DNA of 64,000 nucleotides from Podocnemis expansa (lineage: Eukaryota; Chordata; Testudines; Podocnemididae), in the NCBI GenBank assembly GCA_007922195.1, contig ML681992.1, forward strand, positions 42,930,661 to 42,994,660, read 5' to 3'. The stretch's first letter is position 1, and each line of letters begins with the position of its first letter. Of this stretch, positions 57,827-64,000 are shown piece after piece. Under the pieces are notes generated by a model. It ran no database searches, was not told where the DNA came from, and saw only the letters and a program-made list of their open reading frames with translations. The translations under genes were made by a program, and so were the position numbers.

Positions 57827-60652
57827 CTAAACCATCCCAGTCATGGTTTTGTCCAGCCGGGCCTTAAACACCTCCAAAGATGGAGACTCCACCACCTCCC
57901 TTGGCAGTTCATTCCAATGATTCACCACTCGCCTAGTAAAAAAGTTCTTTCTAATATCCAGCCTCGACCTCCCTAACTGCAACTTGAGACCATTGCTCCT
58001 TGTTCTGTCCTCTGTTACCACCAAGAACAGTCGAGCTCCATCTTCCTTAGAGCATCCCTTCAAGTAGTTGAAGGCTGCTATCAAATCCTCCCTCAATCTT
58101 CTCTTCTGCAGACTAAACAAGCCTAATGCTTTCAGTCTATCCTCATAGGGCTTGTGCTCCAGCCCTTTAATCATTTTGGTTGCCCTCCTCTGAACTCTCT
58201 CTAGCATGTCCCTGTCCTTTTTGTAGTGGGGAGCCCAAAACTGAACACAGTATTCTAGATGTGGCCTCACCAGTGCAGAATAGAGGGGAATGATCACATC
58301 CCTTGATCTGCTGGTAATACTTCTTTTGATGCAGCCCAGTATGCCATTGGCCTTTTTGGCAGCAAGAGCACACTGCTGACTTATATCTAGCTTCCCATCC
58401 ACCATGACCCCCAGGTCCTTTTCTACACTGCTGCTACTTAACTGAATGTTTCCCAGCCTGTAGCAGTGCATGGGGTTTTTCCGTCCCACATGCAGGATTT
58501 TACACTTGTCCTTATTGAACTTCATAAGATTTTTATTGGCCCATTGTTGCAATTTATCTAGGTCTCCCTGAAGCCTGTCCTTGCCCTCCAACGTGTCTAT
58601 TGTTACCCCCAGCTTGGTGTCATCCGCAAACTTACTGAGAGTGCAGTCTATTCCATCATCCAGATCATTGATGAAAATGTTGAACAGAACTGGCCCCAGG
58701 ACCGACCCCTGGGGCACACCACTCATGACTGGTTGCCAGCTAGACATGGAACCATTGATTCCTACACACTGAAACCGTTGATCTAGCCAGTTTTCTATCC
58801 ACCTTATAGTCCACCTATCCAACCTATACTTCCTTAATTTGCCAATGAGAATGCTGTGGGAAACTGTATCAAAAACCTTACTAAAATCAAGGTATATCAC
58901 ATCAACTGTTCTTCCTGCATCCAGAAAACCAGTCATCTGCTCATAGAAGGAAATGAGATTGGTCAGGCATGATTTACCCTTGGTAAATCCATGCTGACTG
59001 TTCTTGATCACTTTATTTTCTTCTAAGTGTTTGAGGATGGATTCTTTAAGAATCTGCTCCATAATTTTGCCAAGGATTGAGGTGAGGCTGACAGGTCTGT
59101 AATTCCCCAGATCCTCCTTTTTCCCTTTCTTGAAAATAGGCACTACATTTGCTTTTTTCCAGTCCTCTGGCACCTCCCCTGTTCTCCACGAGTTTTCAAA
59201 AATAACGGCCAGCGGTGCTGCTATCTCATCGGCCAATTCCCTTAGCACCCTTGGATGCAGTTCGTCCAGCCCCATGGACTTGTGCGCATCCAGCTTCTTT
59301 AAGCAGTACCTAACCTGACCTTCCATCACCAAGGGCCTCTCTTCTTCTCTCCCATCTGCCATACCCATGGTAGTGGGCTGGGAGCTGACCCTGCCTGTGA
59401 AAACTGAAGCAAAAAAAGCATTGAGCACTTCAGCTTTTTCTTCATCCTCTGTCATGAGGATGCCTGCCCCATTCAGCAAGGGACCTACACCATCCCTGAT
59501 CCTCTTCTTGTTATTAACATACTTGTAGAACCCCTTCTTGTTATCCTTTACATCCCTCGCTAGCCGCAGCTTCATTTGTTCTTTGGCCTTTCTGATTTTA
59601 TTCCTGCAGTCCCTAGCAATATCTTTATATGCCTCCTTGGTCATCTGACCAAGCTTCCACTTCCTGTAAGCTTCCTTTTTATGTTTAAGCTCAGAGCAGA
59701 GTTCTCTGCTAAGCCATTCTGGCTGCCTCACATGTTTGTTCTTTCTCCTAACTGGAATGGCAACTTCCTGTGCCCTTAGCAGAGTTTCTTTAAAATATAA
59801 CCAGCTTTCCTGGACTCCTTTCCCCTTCAGATTAGCTTCCCAAGGGATCCTGCCCATCAGTTCCCTGAGGGAGCAAAAATCTGCTCTTTTGAAGTCCAGA
59901 GTTTTTGTTTTGCTTCTTTCCTTCCTTCCTTTAATGAGCATCCTGAACTCAACCATGTCATGGTCACTACTGCCTAGCTTGCCATTTACCTCTACGTCCC
60001 TGATCAATTCTTCCCTGTTTGTGAGCAGCAGGTCGAGAGGTGCAAGGCCCCTAGTTGGTTCCTCCAGCATTTGTACTAGAAAGTTGTCCCCAACACACTC
60101 TAAAAACTTCCTGGATTGCCCATGCACTGCTGTATTGGCCTCCCAGCAGATGTCAGGGTAATCGAAGTCCCCCATGAGCACCAGGGCCTGTGATCTACAA
60201 GCTTCTGCTAGTTGTCCATAGAACACCTCATCCACCTCCTGCTTCTGGTCTGGTGGTCTACAGCAGACCCCCACCACAACATCCCCCTTGTTGCATTCCC
60301 CTCTCAATGTAACCCACAGACTTTCTACAGGCACGCTTCCACTTCCATAATGGAGCTCTGAACAGTCATAGAGCTCTTTTACATATAACGCTACTCCTCC
60401 CCCTCTTCTTCCCTGCCTGTCTTTCCTGAACAGTTTATACCCATCCATGGCAGAGCTCCAGTCATGCAGACTATCCCACCAAGTCTCCGTTATTCCTATG
60501 ATATCATAGTTCCTTGCCTGCATTAGTACTTCCAATTCTTCCTGTTTATTTCCCAGGCTCCTCGCATTAGTGTATAGGCACCTAAGATACCCGGTCACTT
60601 GCCCTACTTTGTCAGTTTGATTTTCAATTCTATTACATATACCTCCTTGCAT
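57827..60652 (-). CDS. CR1 ORF2: endonuclease and reverse transcriptase, 941 codons
   Basis: One uninterrupted frame from ATG at 60652. Residues about 25-235 are the APE-type endonuclease: [11 protein letters not shown] (Asn29), [10 protein letters not shown] (Glu56), [14 protein letters not shown] (161-170) and [10 protein letters not shown] (Ser229, Asp230, His231). Residues about 500-700 are the [68 protein letters not shown], and FADDTKLG with the catalytic pair at 677-678. The C-terminus continues past [15 protein letters not shown] to the end. The enzyme nicks target DNA and reverse-transcribes the element's RNA there. Oddity: the third endonuclease box reads GDFD, where the family has GDFN. 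That replaces a catalytic-site Asn at residue 164, so nicking may be impaired although the frame is open. Confidence 0.92.
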   Translation of the reverse strand: MQGGICNRIENQTDKVGQVTGYLRCLYTNARSLGNKQEELEVLMQARNYDIIGITETWWDSLHDWSSAMDGYKLFRKDRQGRRGGGVALYVKELYDCSELHYGSGSVPVESLWVTLRGECNKGDVVVGVCCRPPDQKQEVDEVFYGQLAEACRSQALVLMGDFDYPDICWEANTAVHGQSRKFLECVGDNFLVQMLEEPTRGLAPLDLLLTNREELIRDVEVNGKLGSSDHDMVEFRMLIKGRKERSKTKTLDFKRADFCSLRELMGRIPWEANLKGKGVQESWLYFKETLLRAQEVAIPVRRKNKHVRQPEWLSRELCSELKHKKEAYRKWKLGQMTKEAYKDIARDCRNKIRKAKEQMKLRLARDVKDNKKGFYKYVNNKKRIRDGVGPLLNGAGILMTEDEEKAEVLNAFFASVFTGRVSSQPTTMGMADGREEERPLVMEGQVRYCLKKLDAHKSMGLDELHPRVLRELADEIAAPLAVIFENSWRTGEVPEDWKKANVVPIFKKGKKEDLGNYRPVSLTSILGKIMEQILKESILKHLEENKVIKNSQHGFTKGKSCLTNLISFYEQMTGFLDAGRTVDVIYLDFSKVFDTVSHSILIGKLRKYRLDRWTIRWIENWLDQRFQCVGINGSMSSWQPVMSGVPQGSVLGPVLFNIFINDLDDGIDCTLSKFADDTKLGVTIDTLEGKDRLQGDLDKLQQWANKNLMKFNKDKCKILHVGRKNPMHCYRLGNIQLSSSSVEKDLGVMVDGKLDISQQCALAAKKANGILGCIKRSITSRSRDVIIPLYSALVRPHLEYCVQFWAPHYKKDRDMLERVQRRATKMIKGLEHKPYEDRLKALGLFSLQKRRLREDLIAAFNYLKGCSKEDGARLFLVVTEDRTRSNGLKLQLGRSRLDIRKNFFTRRVVNHWNELPREVVESPSLEVFKARLDKTMTGMV

Positions 60653-60866
60653 TTTTTCTTGGAGTCCTCCTCCCCCAGTCTCCTCATGTGTTGGTGCTTC
60701 AGTGGAACATTTAAGACAATTATTTGATTCCCCCCCCCCATGTTCCAGCTACCTTCTCTTTTATTCCTCGTACTACAGTCCCAACACCCCCCAAGTTCCA
60801 TCCCTTCCCCCAGATCTCCCACATTGCTACTTACCTGTGGGCTTTGGTCTCCTTTCCCCATTGAAC

Positions 60867-61931
60867 CTAGTTTAAAGCCCTCCTCACTAGGTCAGCCAGT
60901 CTGTTCCCAAACACACTCTTCCCCTTCCTGGACAGGTGAAGGCCATCTCTGCCTATCAATCCTCTGTCCTGAAACAGAACTCCATGGTCAAGGAAGCCGA
61001 ATCCCTCCTGACCACACCATCTTCTCAGCCAGGTATTCACCTCTAGGATGCACCTGTCTCTCCTCAGGCCTCTAGCCTTGACTGGAAGGATTGATGAGAA
61101 CACCACCTGTGCTCCAAACTCCTTCACCCTTGCTCCCAGAGCCCTGAAGTCACCTTTGATCTGCTGAGGATCACCTCTCACAGTATCATTGGTACCCACA
61201 TGGATAAGAAGCATGTGGTAGTAATCTGAGGGGCGGATGATTTTTCACAGTCCCTCCGTAACATCTCTGATACGGGCACCTGGCAGGCAGCATACCTCCC
61301 TAGAGGCCTTGTCAGGGCGACAGATGGGTGCCTCCATTCTTCTCAGGAGGGAGTCCCCAATCACCACAACCCTACGTTTCCTCTTAGGTGAGGTGGCTGT
61401 GCTCTCCCCAGCCTCTGGGGTGGATGGCATCTCCTCTACCTCCTTCATCGTGTCCAGCACCGCATAACGGTTCCTCACCACAATGGATGGTGGGATGTGA
61501 GCAGGCATGGAGCACTGTATGCTGCCAGAGGTGACCAGCTGCCACTGTCCTCCCTCTGCCATAAGCATCCCATCCGTTTCCAGAGCTGTGGCAGTAGCCC
61601 TTGGCACCAGGATAGGGACCTCCTCCTTGCAGGTCTCATCGTGGACACTGTCAAGGAACCTTTCCAGGGCATGGATACTCCTGAGTCATGACACCTCCTC
61701 CTGTAACTCTCCTACTTGTTTCTGGAGAGATGCCACCAGAAGGCACCTATCACATAGGCTCATCTCCCTAGCCTGATCATCAGTGGCAGGAAAATGAAGG
61801 CCACAGTCCTTGCAAATCCACACCAGGATCTGGGTGGAGATATCCATCATCAGACATTCTGTCTGGCTACAAACAGTGGCAAAGGAAACAGCAGGGGCAC
61901 TGGCACCAGCAGTGCGGCTCCTCTTCACCAT
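60867..61931 (-). pseudogene. CR1 ORF1 with esterase domain, two in-frame stops
   Basis: Reading from ATG at 61931 (MVKRSRTAG), 355 codons remain in one frame to the stop at 60867, broken by TGA at 61686-61688 and at 61245-61247. N-terminal part: a zinc-finger-like cysteine set (ICKDCGLHF..SLCDRC), then a short heptad-like stretch (LQKQVGELQEEV). Middle and C-terminal part: an SGNH/GDSL esterase with VVVIGDSLLRRME (nucleophile Ser), LLIHVGTNDT (oxyanion Asn) and DGLHLSRKG (Asp, His). This architecture is known for CR1 ORF1, where it binds RNA or acts on lipids. The two stops look like point changes (a CGA-to-TGA type and a TGG-to-TGA type). The frame is not shifted. Confidence 0.85.
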
Positions 61932-61960
61932 CTTGGCCTCACCAAACTCCTCCTCAAACT

Positions 61961-62558
61961 CCCTCGCAAACTCCCCTGTTTGCTGTCCCCTGTTCACAAG
62001 CTCCCTCTGGTCGCTCAAGCAGTGGCTTTTAAAGGCCTTCTCTGCCTAGGTCAGCCCTTGCCCCTTGCTAGTCACACAGGGGGCAGGCCAATCACAAGGC
62101 TGTTAGAGGCTGCTAGAGGCTGGTGATTAAAGGGGATCAGGGAACAATGGTGCAAACAGCCCCCACCCAATCACACAAGCACAGTCCCACAACTAACAGC
62201 AATCACCTGTAGGGAAAAAGACACAAGCAACTCACCTGGAGGGAAAAAGGCACAAACACACAGTTAGCAAATCACCTGGAGGGAAAAAGACAAAGTCCAA
62301 TCACTTACCTGGGACACACCTGGCACCAACTCCTTCCCTCGCAAACTCACCTGTTTGCTGTCCTCTGGTCGCTCTAGCAGTGGCTTTTAAAGGCCTTCTC
62401 TGCCTAGGTCAGCCCTTGCCCTTTGCTAGTCACACAGGGGGCAGGCCAATCACAAGGCTGCTAGAGGCTGCTAGAGGCTGGTGATTAACGGGGATCAGGG
62501 AACAATGGTGCAAACAGCCCCCACCCAATCACACAAGCACAGTCCCACAACTAACAGC
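61961..62558 (-). repeat. Tandem duplication in the CR1 5' region
   Basis: The blocks 61961-62200 and 62337-62558 are nearly identical, with a period of about 358 bases (the TGCCTAGGTC mark lies at 62043 and 62401). The repeated unit covers the 5' UTR and a little of the sequence just before ORF1. Such monomer-like duplication of a LINE promoter region can add promoter copies; here that is inference. The outer copy ends abruptly at 62558. Confidence 0.85.
62201..62290 (-). repeat. Three short repeats with splice-acceptor-like text
   Basis: Between the two large repeats lie three copies of a motif, at 62201-62220, 62231-62250 and 62271-62290. On the element's strand each reads like CTTTTTCCCTCCAGGTGA, a pyrimidine run followed by AG. 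The outer large repeat also shows CAGGTGAGT (near 62346) and CCCAGGTAAGT (near 62305), both of 5' splice donor form. Confidence 0.6.
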
Positions 62559-62591
62559 TAACTGGTACTTTCATATTCACTGATTCATTAT

Positions 62592-63795
62592 TTTCATAAT
62601 ACTGCTTCCTTAAATTTTGACCCAAGTTGCTAGCCAAAGCTCAGGGCCCTGGGAGTGTTTTAGTTGAAAGTAGAAATTAATGGAGACTGGTGTGATGCTG
62701 TCAGGGTCTAGGGGACTGTTTATGATTATCTTTCAGATTAATATTTCATATCTGCACTAATCCATATGTGATATGCCATGTTTGGTACCAATAAAAAGGT
62801 TGTAATCTTCAGGAATAAATATATGGTTTATGTATAGCTGTCAAATCTGTGTTAGAAATCAGGACTATGTTTGTTCTATTTATCTTCCAAGTTATTTGAT
62901 TCTAAGGCAATCCCAGACTGCGTATCTGCAAAACCATTGTCCTCTTAGTGGCCCTTTAAGGGAACTCCCAGCTACAGTGGGCCTAGGAAGAAACCTGTTT
63001 GATGAGTCACCCAGACTGACTATGTGACTCAACTCCATTTTGATTTGGCAAGGACTTTGAGAACATGGGGAAAGCAGAGGTAATAAAAGACACTGGCCTC
63101 ATCTCCATTTTGTCTTCAGTCTGTCTGCAACCAACACCCTCCTCTGGAACCATTCTTTTGGGACTGAACAAAGGACTAAGACCCACCCAGGTGCTGGGTG
63201 TATACCAGAGGAACTGGACTAACCTGAAAACTACAGATTCTTCAAGGACTTCCTTGCTATGGACTCTAAATCATTTGTATGTGATTCACTTTGACCCTTT
63301 AACATCTCTCATATTTTGTTTGTTTTCCTTTTATATTAAACCTTTAGTTGTAGTTGCTAAAGGATTGGCTGGCAGTGTGGTAATTTGGGTAAGATCCAAG
63401 CCTCTATTGTTCTGGGTGATGTGGCTGGCCCTTTGGGGTCAGAAGAACCTCTTTCTTTAAGAGACCCACTGGCTAGATGGGGACCGGAGAAGCTGAAGTG
63501 CAATAAAGGGTGCTGTTTCTGTTTTCTTGTACTTGGTGATGACCAGAGTGGGGAATCAGAAGTATGTTTTGTTACTGACTATGACACTGGTTTAAGTACT
63601 ACCTATCAGTGATTTGGGGGTTTGACCCCTGGTTTTGCAGCTTGCTCTTATTTTGGAACATTTAGAAGGTTATCCCAGGAGGCCTGGGTCTCACATGATA
63701 CTCTTTCCTTAAATTTTGACACAAATTGCCTGCCAATGCTCAGGGCCCGGGGGGTGTTTCAATTGAAATTAGAAATTAATGGAGACTGGTATTTT
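62592..63795 (+). repeat. LTR-like dispersed repeat, copy B, with internal 1.1 kb direct repeat
   Basis: Text at 62600-62693 (CTTCCTTAAATTTTGACCC.., GCTCAGGGCCC, AAATTAATGGAGACTGGT) returns at 63705-63798, about 1105 bases on. Between them the sequence aligns with the copy at 47240-48420. It has an AATAAA-like context near 63335 (TATATTAAACCTTTAG). Possible LTR structure or tandem duplication; no coding domain is seen. Confidence 0.5.
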
Positions 63796-63799
63796 GTTT

Positions 63800-64000
63800 G
63801 ATGCAATCTTGATCTTTATAAAGAATATACAGGGCCAGCACAGAAATTTATTTTTAATCCCTTTTGGAAGAGCACATTCTGTGTCCCCACCCTGGCCTCA
63901 GTGCAGGAGAAGTTCACCCTTCCCCTCCACAAAAAGAGGTCACCGTTCAATGTACCCGCCTCCCCCCCCCCACTGCCCTGGCCAAAACTCACTTTCTCGA
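63800..64000. other. No gene seen at right edge
   Basis: C-rich sequence with a C run near 63961-63971. Nothing is supported. Confidence 0.35.

Larger units (their letters stand above)
57736..62558 (-). mobile_element. Near full-length CR1 retrotransposon
   Basis: The 3' tail at 57736-57760 is made of ATAGAATC/CTAGAATC repeats. Next come the 3' UTR, an uninterrupted ORF2 (57827-60652), a spacer of about 215 bases, ORF1 (60867-61931, two in-frame stops) and a 5' region with tandem duplication ending at 62558. At about 4.8 kb it is close to the length of complete CR1 elements. No clear target duplication is seen, which is common for CR1. It is the youngest-looking LINE here. Confidence 0.93.

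Noticed and set aside
60604..60861. Small minus-strand frame between CR1 ORF1 and ORF2
   Set aside because: It overlaps the ORF2 start in another frame and I cannot tie it to a known CR1 protein; most likely spacer sequence.

Overview
This window is a gene-poor, transposon-dense stretch of a reptile-type vertebrate chromosome. CR1 retrotransposons of several ages, a Penelope-like element with a GIY-YIG domain, PIF/Harbinger-type elements whose ends read GGCNTRGTCTACAC, and several hAT-type elements point to a turtle. A crocodilian is not excluded. I found no convincing host protein-coding exon, rRNA, canonical tRNA or CRISPR array. Most short open frames lie inside GC-rich or palindromic repeats and are chance.

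Layout. 1-2975: Penelope-like element on the minus strand, split by a young CR1 tail (1070-1653). 3170-6300: a C/T-rich minisatellite split by a 5'-truncated CR1, which itself carries two later DNA-transposon insertions. 6937-25011: a scatter of palindromic MITEs and hAT-type elements, two of them landing in an older CR1 (about 23115-25790). 27050-29090: another old CR1 with a hAT insertion. 30750-34059: relic of an autonomous Harbinger-type element, with a broken transposase (+) and a broken Myb-like gene (-) facing each other. 34780-42386: more palindromic MITEs, two with GC-rich cores. 43241-52893: LINE tails, a foldback repeat, a truncated CR1, an LTR-like repeat, a tRNA-derived SINE. 54415-55380: an old LINE hit twice at the same target. 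57736-62558: a nearly complete CR1 with an uninterrupted 941-codon ORF2, an ORF1 with two stops, and a tandemly duplicated 5' region. 62592-63795: an LTR-like repeat.

How the parts relate. The most distinctive pattern is a set of MITEs that end in a variant of GGSTRTGTYYACAC, mostly with 3-bp target duplications, and are filled with 14-bp palindromic words of the form TTNNNTCGANNNAA. Different copies use different words (NNN = ATT, GTT, AAG, AGT), and several share one GC-rich hairpin core. The Harbinger relic in the same window has similar ends, so it is a candidate source of the transposase that moved at least some of them. Everything was read by eye, so boundaries are good to a few bases where a target duplication is quoted and to tens of bases elsewhere.
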